Positions 16,349 through 25,128 of a stretch of 64,000 nt of DNA are shown here, piece after piece. The DNA lies in assembly GCF_022811525.1 (NCBI RefSeq), contig NZ_CP063982.1:2170001-2234000 (forward strand), written 5' to 3'. This stretch comes from Orrella daihaiensis (GTDB taxonomy: Bacteria > Pseudomonadota > Gammaproteobacteria > Burkholderiales > Burkholderiaceae_B). How positions within the stretch are numbered: the stretch's first letter is position 1; each line of letters begins with the position of its first letter. Under the pieces are notes generated by a model. That model worked only from the letters and a program-made list of their open reading frames with translations, made no database searches and had not been told where the DNA came from. Both the position numbers and the translations under genes were made by a program.

Positions 16349-17176
16349 CTAATCCCCGACTTCCTGAATGGCACGCGCCTGTTCGGCTTCACTAGCCACA
16401 TCTTCGTCGTGCGACTTGCGCATGGCAGTCCAGTCCTCTGCACCATAAATTGTCGTGAGCACCTCGTTATCAAGTGCCTCGGGCTTGCCATCAAAGACGA
16501 CCCCGCCAGCCCGCAAGCCAACAATGCGTTGCATGAACTGTTTGGCAAGCGGCACATCATGAATGTTAACAATCGCGGGTAACGCACGCTCAACACACAC
16601 TTCGGTAATCAATCGCATGATCTGGCGACTCGTCTTGGGATCAAGGCTTGCGGTGGGCTCATCAACGAGCAATAAGTCTGGCTCCTGCGCCAATGCTCTG
16701 GCAATACCCACTCGCTGGCGTTGACCACCAGACAAAGCGTCAGCTCGCTTGTCTGCATGCGCCAACAGACCGACCCGATCGAGTAAGGCGTAGGCACTTC
16801 GTACATCATTGGCCGGAAACTTGCGCAAATATGAACGCCAAAATGGCACATACCCCAAGCGACCTGACAGAACATTCTCCATTACCGTCAGACGCTCTAC
16901 CAGAGCGTATTCCTGGAAGATCATCCCAATGCGGCGGCGTGCACGCCGCAACTCCTTCGCCGATAGTGACGCCAGGTCTACATCATCCAAAAGAATCTTG
17001 CCACCCGATGGCTCAACCAAGCGATTGATGCAACGAATCAGGGTTGACTTGCCCGCACCCGAAGGCCCAATCAAACCCACGATTTCACCCTGACCGATGG
17101 TCAATGACACGTTTTTTAGTGCCACATCTTTGGCGCCATACTGCTTGGTCAAGTTCTGAAGCACGAGCATAGGCAT
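16349..17176 (-). CDS. phnC: Phosphonate/phosphate-ester ABC transporter ATP-binding protein
   Basis: A 275-residue ATPase that powers the PhnE permeases. Walker A is GPSGAGKST (about 37-45), the ABC signature is LSGGQRQRVGIARAL (about 148-162), and Walker B is LLLVDEPTASLDPKTSRQI (about 168-186). An H-loop lies in NIHDVPLAKQF. The segment SGRLGYVPFWRSYLRKFP is typical of PhnC. The C-terminal ~25 residues are acidic and extend slightly beyond the usual domain. It lies 95 bp downstream of phnD; the gap holds a hairpin that probably lowers its expression relative to the binding protein. Confidence 0.92.
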   Translation of the reverse strand: MPMLVLQNLTKQYGAKDVALKNVSLTIGQGEIVGLIGPSGAGKSTLIRCINRLVEPSGGKILLDDVDLASLSAKELRRARRRIGMIFQEYALVERLTVMENVLSGRLGYVPFWRSYLRKFPANDVRSAYALLDRVGLLAHADKRADALSGGQRQRVGIARALAQEPDLLLVDEPTASLDPKTSRQIMRLITEVCVERALPAIVNIHDVPLAKQFMQRIVGLRAGGVVFDGKPEALDNEVLTTIYGAEDWTAMRKSHDEDVASEAEQARAIQEVGD

Positions 17177-17214
17177 TACTCAAGAAAATCACATGTTCAT
17201 CAAGTCACGACAGA

Positions 17215-17257
17215 GACACTCCTGTCAGCTGAACAACTTTCATCTGTCAGGAGTGTC
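17215..17257 (-). terminator. Attenuator-like hairpin between phnD and phnC
   Basis: GACACTCCTG (17215-17224) and its reverse complement CAGGAGTGTC (17248-17257) give a perfect 10-bp stem with a 23-nt loop, 14 bp after the phnD stop. There is no clear T-tract on the minus strand. It is best read as a processing or attenuation hairpin that favours the binding protein. Confidence 0.55.
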
Positions 17258-17271
17258 CATCGCGGCAAACT

Positions 17272-18222
17272 TTACTTGCAGGCGTAAGAGACGCCATTTG
17301 CTTCATCAATCTTACGGATCACTTCCCAGTCTTTCTTGAAAGTAATGGGTATGAACTTGGCCTCACCACTTTTTTCAAATTCTTTTTGTAGCTTGGTGCC
17401 ATCCCAATTAAACGAGAAAAAAGCTTCCTTAATCTTGTCCTGTAACTCAGGCTTTAGGTTATAGACCACGCCATAACCTGTAGTCGGGAAAGTCTGGGAG
17501 GTATAGATGATGTTGATCTGTTCCGGCTTGATCACATCACGTGCTTGCATACGCTTGCGCACCGAATTGGCAATTGATGCTGCTGGGTAATCTTTATTGG
17601 CCACACCCAGAATCGAGTTGTCATGCTTACCAGAGAAGACGGCCTCGAAATCACGACCAGGCTCCATGTTGAAGTCTGCCTTCAAAATGGCCGAGGGCGC
17701 TTTGAAACCCGAGTTTGATGTCTGTGAAGTAAAGGCTAGCTGCTTGCCCTTGATATCTTCGACCTTCTGAATGCCAGAACCAGGATAAGAAATAATCTCC
17801 ATTTCGTAACCGAAGCTGTCATCAGCACGCGCCATCATGGCAAACGGTTTGAAACCTGCGCAAGCGACCGCCAGCGGATTTGATCCGGTGTTAAAGCCAG
17901 CAACATGCAGGCGTCCTGAACGCATGGCTTCAATTTGAGCGGCATTTGACTGCACCGGGAAGAACTGCACCTTCTTACCGGTTACTTTGGACATATGGTC
18001 GATGAACTCAGACCATACATCGGCGTAGACAGCGGGGTCTTCAACCGGCGTGTATGCAAAAATCAGTGTCGAAGGATCAATCTGCTTGGACACATCAGTT
18101 GGGGTGTCGGCAGTCAAGTCACCATCACTATCTGTATAGCGGGAATCCAGTGTGAACTGAGCACTAGCAGCGGCAGAGAACATCAGGGATGCGGCAACCA
18201 CACCCATTGTAAATTTACGCAT
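17272..18222 (-). CDS. phnD: PhnD-type periplasmic binding protein (phosphonate or phosphate-ester)
   Basis: A 316-residue secreted binding protein. The signal peptide (MRKFTMGVVAASLMFSAAASA) is cleaved after about residue 21. The mature part shows PhnD-family features: FAYTPVEDPAVYADVWSEF, then GKKVQFFPVQSNAAQIEAMR and FTSQTSNSGFKAPSAIL (the last resembling the ligand-phosphate loop, S/T-rich). A 30-residue Asp/Thr-rich stretch before the domain is unusual. It is the first gene of phnDCEE and has a Pho box 88-105 bp upstream. No C-P lyase genes are in the window, and a cytoplasmic glycerophosphodiesterase gene lies upstream on the same strand, so the ligand may be a glycerophosphodiester rather than a phosphonate (inference). 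Confidence 0.9.
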   Translation of the reverse strand: MRKFTMGVVAASLMFSAAASAQFTLDSRYTDSDGDLTADTPTDVSKQIDPSTLIFAYTPVEDPAVYADVWSEFIDHMSKVTGKKVQFFPVQSNAAQIEAMRSGRLHVAGFNTGSNPLAVACAGFKPFAMMARADDSFGYEMEIISYPGSGIQKVEDIKGKQLAFTSQTSNSGFKAPSAILKADFNMEPGRDFEAVFSGKHDNSILGVANKDYPAASIANSVRKRMQARDVIKPEQINIIYTSQTFPTTGYGVVYNLKPELQDKIKEAFFSFNWDGTKLQKEFEKSGEAKFIPITFKKDWEVIRKIDEANGVSYACK

Positions 18223-18309
18223 GTCAAACTCCTGATTAAGGTAGAAGCACTAGTAACCAACCGCAAATCGAGCGATAACTACAAAGCTTTCTAACCTTAA
18301 GTCAGCAAC

Positions 18310-18327
18310 ATGACAGGTTTATGTCAG
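18310..18327 (-). promoter_or_regulatory. Pho box (PhoB-binding site) upstream of phnD
   Basis: Read on the minus strand it is CTGACAT-AAAC-CTGTCAT. The match to the consensus CTGTCATAAATCTGTCAT is 16 of 18, with the correct 7-4-7 spacing. TAAGGT follows about 11 bp downstream and could be the -10 element. It sits between the glycerophosphodiesterase gene and phnD and points at phnD. It suggests induction of phnDCEE by phosphate starvation. Confidence 0.8.
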
Positions 18328-18344
18328 CCGCACAGCCAGGGGAA

Positions 18345-19379
18345 TCAATCCCGCGCTTTTAGATAAGCGGCCATCAAATCCGGAAAATCGGTGAACACAC
18401 CATCGACCTGCGCCACATTTAATAGCCAGTCATGCATGACATCGACATCAGCAGCAAATGGCGGCAATGCATCAGCCCTTAACGTGTAAGAATGAATCGT
18501 CAAACCTAGTTGCTTGGCCTGTGCAACCCATGGTGCTGCTACTGGGGTATGTGTACCCGCGTAGGCTGGCTCCTCACCTTCAGCTGTTTGGGCGCTTGCA
18601 TACAAAAGCGCGATCGCTACGCCCACACAGTCAGCATAGGACGCAATCTTTTTAAGGCCCTCTGGCGTGAGCATCCAGTCCGAATCAACTGGCGCCCATT
18701 TGCCGCTCGCATCTCGTTCACAGGTTGTATGCCATTCGTTGTAACCAACGAGTTGACCCAGACGTATATCCATCTGCATTTCTGGCATGAGCTCACGTTT
18801 TATGCGCTGCAAGGCTTTAGCATCAAACGTCTCCAGAATGACTGCGTCCGTGCGCTGTGCATAGCCGTACTGCTTTAATGTCTCTAGTGCGGCCGCACAA
18901 AGATCAAACCCTGCGTCTTCGTGAAACCAGGGGGCTTTAAGCTCAAGGTAAAGGCCCACTTCGCGCTTGAACGATTTATTTAAACCCTGCAACAGCTCTA
19001 TTTCTTCTGCCAGAGTATGCATCTGAAATCGTGATTTACCTGGCGGAAAACGGCCGGGGTAAGACGCCACACTGCCAGGGCTATCACTGGCCACCCGCTC
19101 AGTCAAGTTAAGCGAGCGCAGTTCTTCTAACGTGAAGTCAATCACATAGAAGTGACCGTCGTCTCTTGAACGATCCGGGAACTTGGTGTCCACATCACTT
19201 AAGCCCTCCAGATACAGATCGTGTAACACCACCAATTCACCGTCTTTGGAGGCCAGTATGTCGGTTTCCCAGTAATCGGCTCCTTGAGCATGAGAGACCG
19301 CCTTGGCAGCTAGCGTGTTCTCTGGCAGATAGCCGCTAGCACCTCGGTGGGCAATGATTAGTGGTTTTTTTAAGCTCAT
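18345..19379 (-). CDS. Glycerophosphodiester phosphodiesterase, GlpQ-like but without signal peptide (cytoplasmic)
   Basis: A 344-residue enzyme that splits glycerophosphodiesters into an alcohol and sn-glycerol-3-phosphate. Catalytic features: HRGASGYLPENT (12-23, first catalytic His and substrate Arg), the metal-binding Glu in YWETDILASKDGELVVLHD with the second His at its end, and LYLELKAPWFH. The body (KFPDRSRDDGHFYVIDFTL, QMHTLAEEIELL) resembles periplasmic GlpQ rather than the shorter UgpQ. However, the protein starts directly with MSLKKPLIIAHRG, so it has no export signal. A cytoplasmic enzyme beside a Phn-type importer suggests uptake of intact glycerophosphodiesters and hydrolysis inside (inference). 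The gap to phnD is 122 bp and contains the Pho box, so the two have partly separate promoters. Confidence 0.9.
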   Translation of the reverse strand: MSLKKPLIIAHRGASGYLPENTLAAKAVSHAQGADYWETDILASKDGELVVLHDLYLEGLSDVDTKFPDRSRDDGHFYVIDFTLEELRSLNLTERVASDSPGSVASYPGRFPPGKSRFQMHTLAEEIELLQGLNKSFKREVGLYLELKAPWFHEDAGFDLCAAALETLKQYGYAQRTDAVILETFDAKALQRIKRELMPEMQMDIRLGQLVGYNEWHTTCERDASGKWAPVDSDWMLTPEGLKKIASYADCVGVAIALLYASAQTAEGEEPAYAGTHTPVAAPWVAQAKQLGLTIHSYTLRADALPPFAADVDVMHDWLLNVAQVDGVFTDFPDLMAAYLKARD

Positions 19380-19606
19380 CTGTATCGGTCAGGTATTCGA
19401 TTAGGGTATCTACCATGCTCGCGGTGACGATCGGTGCCACCACATGCGGTTAATCTAAACAATAACTTGATTCGGCACGCCAGACGTGTTGCGCAAATGA
19501 CCGGTCCGACAGATAAATGCAACGCAGTTTTTGCGATGCCACTTTACTTTCCTAGACCTGCCCTGCAGAATCAGGCTTAGTTATAACCACAATTGTTATC
19601 GGAGAC

Positions 19607-20608
19607 ATGAGTATGTTGACCAAATTGACGCGCCGCAGCTTGATCGCAGCCGCCCTTGGCGTTTCGCTTTCAATGGGATTGGGTACCGTCTCGGCACAAC
19701 CGAGCAAGCCAGAGTGTATTGCGCCGGCCAAGCCTGGCGGTGGCTTTGATTTAACTTGCCGACTAGCCCAGGCGGCGTTTAAGGATGGTGGCGAACTCAC
19801 CGAACCATTGCGCATTTCATACATGCCCGGCGGTATCGGCGCTGTCGCGTACAACACCATCGTGGCTCAGCGTCCCGACGAGGGCAATACCATCATTGCA
19901 TTCTCTGGCGGATCCCTGCTGAACCTAGCTCAGGGCAAGTTTGGCAAGTACAACGTCAATGACGTACGTTGGCTAGCCGCCATTGGCGCTGATTTCGGGG
20001 TGATGATCGTGCGGGACGATTCGCCATTCAAGAACGTCAAGCAAGTCATGGACGCCATCAAGGCCGACCCGAGCAAGATCGTGTTTGGCGCCGGTGGCTC
20101 CGTGGGTAGCCAAGACTGGATGAAGGCTGCATTAACTGCCCGCGCCGCAGGGATTGATTACAAGAAAATGCGATTTGTCGCATTTGAAGGTGGTGGTGAA
20201 ACGGTCACAGCCCTTCGTGGTGGTCACATTCAGATTTATATGGGAGATGCGGCTGAAGCCGTCACCATGCTCAATGGTGGGGCACCCATCCGGGTGCTGG
20301 CTGTCTATGCCGACAAGCGCTTGACTGGCAAATTAGCTGATGTACCCACAGCCAAGGAACAAGGCTATGACATCCAGTGGCCGATTATCCGCGGTTTCTA
20401 CATGGGCCCCAAGGTCTCGGATGCCGACTACAACTGGTGGGCAAGTGCCTTCAAGAAAGTCATGGCCACGCCTCAGTATGCCGAGCTGCGTGCCAAGCAA
20501 GGTCTGTTTCCGTTTGACATGACTGGCGCTGAGCTCGACACATACGTTAAGCAACGCGTCAAGGACTACACCGAAATTGCCGAGACGTTTGGACTGATTA
20601 AAAAATAA
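19607..20608 (+). CDS. tctC: Tripartite tricarboxylate transporter substrate-binding protein (Bug family, TctC-like)
   Basis: A 333-residue periplasmic binding protein. The signal peptide contains a twin arginine (LTRRSLIAAALGVSLSMGLG) and is cleaved near the SAQ at about residue 31. The mature part has the Bug features PAKPGGGFDLTCRLAQ and YMPGGIGAVAYNTIVAQRP, then a long type-II binding-protein fold. It feeds the TctBA carrier encoded downstream. ATG at 19607 follows CGGAGA. Bug proteins are hugely expanded in Alcaligenaceae and bind diverse carboxylates, so the ligand cannot be named. A strong hairpin with a T-tract follows the gene (20657-20682). Confidence 0.92.
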   Translation: MSMLTKLTRRSLIAAALGVSLSMGLGTVSAQPSKPECIAPAKPGGGFDLTCRLAQAAFKDGGELTEPLRISYMPGGIGAVAYNTIVAQRPDEGNTIIAFSGGSLLNLAQGKFGKYNVNDVRWLAAIGADFGVMIVRDDSPFKNVKQVMDAIKADPSKIVFGAGGSVGSQDWMKAALTARAAGIDYKKMRFVAFEGGGETVTALRGGHIQIYMGDAAEAVTMLNGGAPIRVLAVYADKRLTGKLADVPTAKEQGYDIQWPIIRGFYMGPKVSDADYNWWASAFKKVMATPQYAELRAKQGLFPFDMTGAELDTYVKQRVKDYTEIAETFGLIKK

Positions 20609-20656
20609 ACATATCCAACATCATCTTCGCCCGAGTAAGTTAGGGCATCAGATATC

Positions 20657-20682
20657 CGGGGGAGCAGGCTCCCCCGCTTTTT
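20657..20682 (+). terminator. Rho-independent terminator or attenuator between tctC and tctB
   Basis: CGGGGGAGC pairs with GCTCCCCCG around a very small loop, followed by CTTTTT (20677-20682). This is the best terminator by shape in the window. Partial read-through would leave tctC over-expressed relative to tctBA. Confidence 0.8.
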
Positions 20683-20739
20683 ACCAAGCACTGATCACCA
20701 GGTTTAAACTTGGTGAGATGACAACCACTGGATAGTTCT

Positions 20740-21183
20740 GTGCAGCTAAACGACCGTGTACTAGGAGTTTTGGCGATCGCGTTTGGCGCGTTCCTGTTCT
20801 GGTTCGGCCATGATCTGGAGGCACCCTTCTCTTACGAACCAGTTGGTCCAAGGGCCTTTCCGATGCTGGTTGCCACCGTGATCACCCTTTGCGGTATTTG
20901 GCTGGCGATTAAGGGTGGCAACCCAGTTCAAGGCAACAGTGCGACTGCGAACTGGCGTATTGCGCTCATGGTCGTGATGGTGGCTGCCTACGCGCTGTTA
21001 TTTCAGACGCTTGGCTTTATCGTGGCGACTGCTTTGGTAACCGCAGCGGTGGGGCGCCTGTTTGGTGGCAGCTGGAGCAAAGTGGTCATTGCCGGCATTG
21101 GCGTGGGAATTGGATTTTTTCTGTTGTTTGATCGGGTGTTTGAAGTGGTGTTGCCAACCGGTATCCTGGGGCAATGGCTATGA
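20740..21183 (+). CDS. tctB: Tripartite tricarboxylate transporter small permease TctB
   Basis: A 147-residue membrane protein with four hydrophobic segments (about 7-23, 38-56, 72-110 as two, 118-135) and the N-terminal pattern LNDRVLGVLAIAFGAFLFW common to TctB. It forms the small subunit of the carrier with TctA. I used the GTG at 20740, as no ATG lies near and the first helix begins a few residues later. Its stop overlaps the tctA start (ATGA), showing translational coupling. Confidence 0.88.
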   Translation: MQLNDRVLGVLAIAFGAFLFWFGHDLEAPFSYEPVGPRAFPMLVATVITLCGIWLAIKGGNPVQGNSATANWRIALMVVMVAAYALLFQTLGFIVATALVTAAVGRLFGGSWSKVVIAGIGVGIGFFLLFDRVFEVVLPTGILGQWL

Positions 21184-22703
21184 GCGGCATCATAGAAAAC
21201 ATTGGCTTGGGTTTCGATGTTGCGTTCAGTCCTTTAAACGTGCTGGTGGCTGCCGTCGGCGCTTTTTTAGGAACGGTCGTCGGTGTGCTTCCGGGATTAG
21301 GACCCATCAATGGCGTGGCAATGCTCATTCCGATTGCATTCGCCATGAACTTGCCACCCGAAACAGCCCTCATCTTGCTGGCAGCAGTCTACGTGGGTGC
21401 CGAGTATGGTGGGCGTATTACCTCAATTTTGCTAAACGTTCCGGGTGAGGCCGCCTCAGTCATGACCACGCTGGACGGTTATCCGCTGGCGCGTCAGGGC
21501 CTGGGTAATGTTGCTCTGTCATTGTCAGCCTGGGCATCATTTGCCGGTTCATTGATTGGCACGCTTGGCATTTTGTTCTTTGCCCCGCTTTTGGCGGACT
21601 GGGCACTGGCATTTGGGCCCGCAGAATACTTTGTGCTGATGATTTTTGCGTTTTGCGCACTGACCACCTTGCTAGGTGATCAACCCGTAAAGGGCTTGCT
21701 GTCGGCAGCGATCGGACTGGCAATTTCGACAGTGGGTGTGGATGCCAACTCAGGCGTCTACAGATACACCTTTGACATTCCCAACTTAGCCGACGGCATG
21801 GCATTCGTGGTAGTGATTATTGGTCTGTTCGCTATTTCCGAATTACTGGAGATGCTGGAAAAAAGTGCAAGCGGTGTGTCCATTGAGGTCCCCAAAAGCA
21901 CGCGCAAGATGTTTAACGCCAAAGAATGGGTCTACACACTGGCATCGACTATTCGCTCAGGTGTCATGGGATTCTTTATCGGTGTCTTGCCTGGTGCAGG
22001 TGCCAGTGTGGCCTCGGCGGTCGCCTACGCCAACGAGAAACGGCACTGTGAAGGCAAGGATCCCAACGCCAAGTTCGGCCAGGGAGACCTCAGAGGGTTA
22101 ACCGCACCAGAGGCGGCGAACAATGGGTCCGCCACTGGCTCATTTATTCCCATGCTCACGCTTGGTGTGCCCGGTTCTGGCACGACAGCAGTCATGATGG
22201 GTGCTTTGTCCCTCTACAACATCACACCAGGCCCAGTACTGTTTGACAGCAATCCCAGTCTTGTCTGGGGCTTAATCGCCTCCCTATTCATAGCCAACGT
22301 GATGCTGCTCTTTATGAACATTCCGATGGTGCGTGTGTTTGCTTCGATGCTTCGGATTCCGCCATGGCTATTGGTACCCGCTATTGTGGTGATTAGCTTC
22401 GTCGGGGTCTATGCACTGCATTCGGCGACCTTTGATCTAGGGCTCGCTATTGCGATCGGTGTGGTTGGCTATTTCTTGCGCAAGATGGGAGTGCCGTTAC
22501 CTCCGCTGGTGCTGGGCGTAGTGCTGGGCAACCTGATGGAACAAAATCTGCGCAGAGCCCTATCGATCACCAACGGTGAGCTCTTCATCCTCTGGGAGAG
22601 CAATATGGCCAAAGGGCTATGGATCGCTTCGGTGCTGATCGTTGCGGTGCCCTGGCTTTACCGAAGGTTTCGAACCCGAACAAAAATGCCGGGAAATCCC
22701 TAG
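21180..22703 (+). CDS. tctA: Tripartite tricarboxylate transporter large permease TctA
   Basis: A ~507-residue membrane carrier with about 11-12 helices. Family motifs: GTVVGVLPGLGPINGVAMLIP near the N-terminus, YGGRITSILLNVPGEAASV (about 80-98), and the repeated second-half motif FFIGVLPGAGASVASAVAY, with APEAANNGSATGSFIPMLTL after it. These match TctA closely. Two ATGs are possible, 21174 and 21180. GGGG at 21168-21171 is spaced correctly for 21180, which also gives the 4-bp overlap with tctB, so 21180 is preferred. Confidence 0.93.
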   Translation: MSGIIENIGLGFDVAFSPLNVLVAAVGAFLGTVVGVLPGLGPINGVAMLIPIAFAMNLPPETALILLAAVYVGAEYGGRITSILLNVPGEAASVMTTLDGYPLARQGLGNVALSLSAWASFAGSLIGTLGILFFAPLLADWALAFGPAEYFVLMIFAFCALTTLLGDQPVKGLLSAAIGLAISTVGVDANSGVYRYTFDIPNLADGMAFVVVIIGLFAISELLEMLEKSASGVSIEVPKSTRKMFNAKEWVYTLASTIRSGVMGFFIGVLPGAGASVASAVAYANEKRHCEGKDPNAKFGQGDLRGLTAPEAANNGSATGSFIPMLTLGVPGSGTTAVMMGALSLYNITPGPVLFDSNPSLVWGLIASLFIANVMLLFMNIPMVRVFASMLRIPPWLLVPAIVVISFVGVYALHSATFDLGLAIAIGVVGYFLRKMGVPLPPLVLGVVLGNLMEQNLRRALSITNGELFILWESNMAKGLWIASVLIVAVPWLYRRFRTRTKMPGNP

Positions 22704-22775
22704 CTCTCCCATTTCCCTACCATCTGCCCTTACTCGGTATTTTGTGCTGCGCAAATCATGTGATTACTGATCTTG

Positions 22776-22793
22776 CTGTCACAAACATTTCAT
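22776..22793 (+). promoter_or_regulatory. Candidate Pho box upstream of ugpB
   Basis: CTGTCAC-AAAC-ATTTCAT matches the PhoB consensus at 14 of 18 positions with 7-4-7 spacing, 106 bp before the ugpB start. The first half-site is strong and the second is degenerate. The ugp operon of E. coli is a known Pho-regulon member, which raises the prior. Confidence 0.6.
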
Positions 22794-22899
22794 GTTGGGA
22801 TGATTAACTCTGACGGTTCGAGTCAAGGGTACGTCAGCCCTAGGTAGGAAGCCCTATCGGACTGGCGTAATGGATGGTTCCTTCAATACGGGTTGAAAC

Positions 22900-24204
22900 A
22901 TGAAAAAATTCTTGCAGATCGGTTTATTTGCCTCTCTATCGAGCTTGGCTATCAGTGCAGTCGCTCAAACTGAAATACAGTGGTGGCATGCCATGGGCGG
23001 TAAGAATGGTGAGCTCATCCAGGGTATGGCTGATAAGTTCAATGCCTCGCAAAACAAGTACAAGATCAATCCGGTATTTAAGGGCAGCTATGCTGAAACC
23101 ATGACCGGCGCAATCGCAGCCTTCCGTGCCAAACAGCAACCTGCCATTGTGCAGGTCTACGAAGTCGGTACCGCGACCATGATGTATGCCAAGGGCGCTG
23201 TCTACTCCGTCGAAAAATTGATGAAGGACAACAATCAGCCCTTTGACCGGGGTGCGTTTGTCCCTGCCGTTACCTCCTACTACTCCACCCCTGAGGGTGA
23301 GTTACTTTCGATGCCGTTTAACTCCTCGTCACCGGTACTCTGGTACAACAAGGATGCCCTCAATAAAGCCGGCGTCACGAAGGTACCCACCACCTGGGAT
23401 GAAGTTGGCGCAGCAGCCAAAAAGCTCGTGGACTCGGGCATGAAGTGTGGTCTGTCGGTAGGCTTTCAGTCGTGGGTGTTGATCGAGAACTACTCCGCTT
23501 GGCACAACCTGCCTATCGGGACTCTGGAGAACGGTTTCGGCGGGTTGGGCACACAGCTCGTCTTTAACAATGAACACGTAAAAAACCGACTAGCTACACT
23601 GGCCGAGTGGACCAAGGACAAGCGCTTTGTCTATGGCGGTCGTGCCGGGGCATCGCTGCCCATGTTCACCAACGGCGAATGTGGCATGTGGATTAATTCG
23701 TCTGCCTACTATGGCAGTATCAAGAGCCAGGCCAAGTTCAATTTCGGGCAGGCCATGATGCCCTTAGACACATCGGTAGCCAAGGCCCCACAAAACTCTA
23801 TCATTGGCGGTGCAACGCTGTGGGTACTGCAAGGTCGCCCGGCCGCAGAATACGCTGGTGTAGCTGAGTTTCTGTCGTTTCTGATTAGCCCCGAGGTGCA
23901 AGCACCGTGGGCCATGGAAAGCGGTTACGTGCCTATCACCAAGGCCGCCTCTGATTTGATGCAAAGCCAAGGCTTTTATGCCAACAATCCAGGTACCGAC
24001 ACAGCCGTCAAAGAGCTGTCGCTCAACCCACCAACGGCCAACAGTAAAGGCCTGCGTTTTGGTAACTTCGTACAGATTCGGGATGTGATTAACGAAGAAA
24101 TGGAAGCCATCTGGGCCGGTACAAAAACCGCTGACAAAGCCATGAACGATGCTGTGGATCGTGGTAACAAGCTACTGCGCCGCTTTGAACAGTCAGTGCA
24201 GTAA
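22900..24204 (+). CDS. ugpB: sn-Glycerol-3-phosphate ABC transporter substrate-binding protein
   Basis: A 434-residue periplasmic binding protein with a signal peptide (MKKFLQIGLFASLSSLAISAVAQ). Features of UgpB: EIQWWHAMGGKNGELIQGMA at the mature start, YKINPVFKGSYAETMTGAIA, and the C-terminal region with TKTADKAMNDAVDRGNKLLRRFE. The length is close to E. coli UgpB (438). It captures glycerol-3-phosphate or glycerophosphodiesters for UgpAEC. It is the first of four genes in the canonical order B-A-E-C, and no ugpQ follows. Hydrolases of the GlpQ type are encoded at 18345-19379 and 39990-41102 instead. Confidence 0.95.
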   Translation: MKKFLQIGLFASLSSLAISAVAQTEIQWWHAMGGKNGELIQGMADKFNASQNKYKINPVFKGSYAETMTGAIAAFRAKQQPAIVQVYEVGTATMMYAKGAVYSVEKLMKDNNQPFDRGAFVPAVTSYYSTPEGELLSMPFNSSSPVLWYNKDALNKAGVTKVPTTWDEVGAAAKKLVDSGMKCGLSVGFQSWVLIENYSAWHNLPIGTLENGFGGLGTQLVFNNEHVKNRLATLAEWTKDKRFVYGGRAGASLPMFTNGECGMWINSSAYYGSIKSQAKFNFGQAMMPLDTSVAKAPQNSIIGGATLWVLQGRPAAEYAGVAEFLSFLISPEVQAPWAMESGYVPITKAASDLMQSQGFYANNPGTDTAVKELSLNPPTANSKGLRFGNFVQIRDVINEEMEAIWAGTKTADKAMNDAVDRGNKLLRRFEQSVQ

Positions 24205-24243
24205 GTTGCTTGTATAGTTATTGACCAGAGGCAGCAGTCCGTT

Positions 24244-25128
24244 ATGTTGAAACGCTCACATTTCAGACCTGGACTGCTGCCATATTTACTGGTTGCCCCG
24301 CAGATCATCATCACGCTGGTATTTTTCATCTGGCCAGCCCTGCAAGCTCTGTACGAAAGCTTCTATATCCAAAGCGCCTTTGGCCTAGGTAGCACTTTTG
24401 TAGGCCTGGAAAACTTCATCTCTCTGTTTGAAGACCCGCTCTATATCGAGTCGGTCTGGCGTACGTTTTTATTCTCGGGACTCGTCGCTGTGTTGGCCAT
24501 GAGCTTGGCACTCACCTTTGCCGCACTCGCTGACCGAGTGATCCGCGGTGCGTTGGCCTACCGGACACTACTGATCTGGCCTTATGCCATCGCACCCGCA
24601 GTAGCTGGCGCTTTATGGATTTTTATGTTCGATCCGACGCTGGGGATTGTCAGTTACACCCTCGACATGTTTGGGATTGAGTGGAACCAGGCCGTTAACG
24701 GCACCCAAGCCATGGCCTTGGTCATTATGGCAGCTGCCTGGAAGCAGATTGCGTATAACTTTTTGTTTTTTCTAGCGGGGATGCAGGCAATCCCACCATC
24801 GGTTTACGAGGCTGCATCGATTGATGGAGCGAGCCCGATTCGCCGGTTTCGTGACATCACACTGCCGCTGCTGGCACCCACGAGCTTCTTCTTGTTAGTG
24901 ATGAACATCGTCTATGCCTTCTTTGATACCTTTGGCATTATTGATGCCATGACACAGGGAGGGCCTGCCAATGCCACTGAGATACTGGTCTACAAGGTCT
25001 ATCAAGATGGCTTTGTCGGACTTGATCTTGGCGGCTCGGCCGCGCAGTCAGTCGTACTAATGTTTATCGTGATTGCCCTGACTGTCGTGCAATTCCGCTT
25101 TATTGAGAAAAAGGTGCAGTACGCATGA
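24244..25128 (+). CDS. ugpA: sn-Glycerol-3-phosphate ABC transporter permease UgpA
   Basis: A 294-residue permease with about six helices. The N-terminus (RPGLLPYLLVAPQIIITLVF) and the EAA loop EAASIDGASPIRRFRDITLP (about 198-217) identify it. It forms the pore with UgpE. It starts 40 bp after ugpB, and its stop overlaps the ugpE start (ATGATG). Confidence 0.94.
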   Translation: MLKRSHFRPGLLPYLLVAPQIIITLVFFIWPALQALYESFYIQSAFGLGSTFVGLENFISLFEDPLYIESVWRTFLFSGLVAVLAMSLALTFAALADRVIRGALAYRTLLIWPYAIAPAVAGALWIFMFDPTLGIVSYTLDMFGIEWNQAVNGTQAMALVIMAAAWKQIAYNFLFFLAGMQAIPPSVYEAASIDGASPIRRFRDITLPLLAPTSFFLLVMNIVYAFFDTFGIIDAMTQGGPANATEILVYKVYQDGFVGLDLGGSAAQSVVLMFIVIALTVVQFRFIEKKVQYA

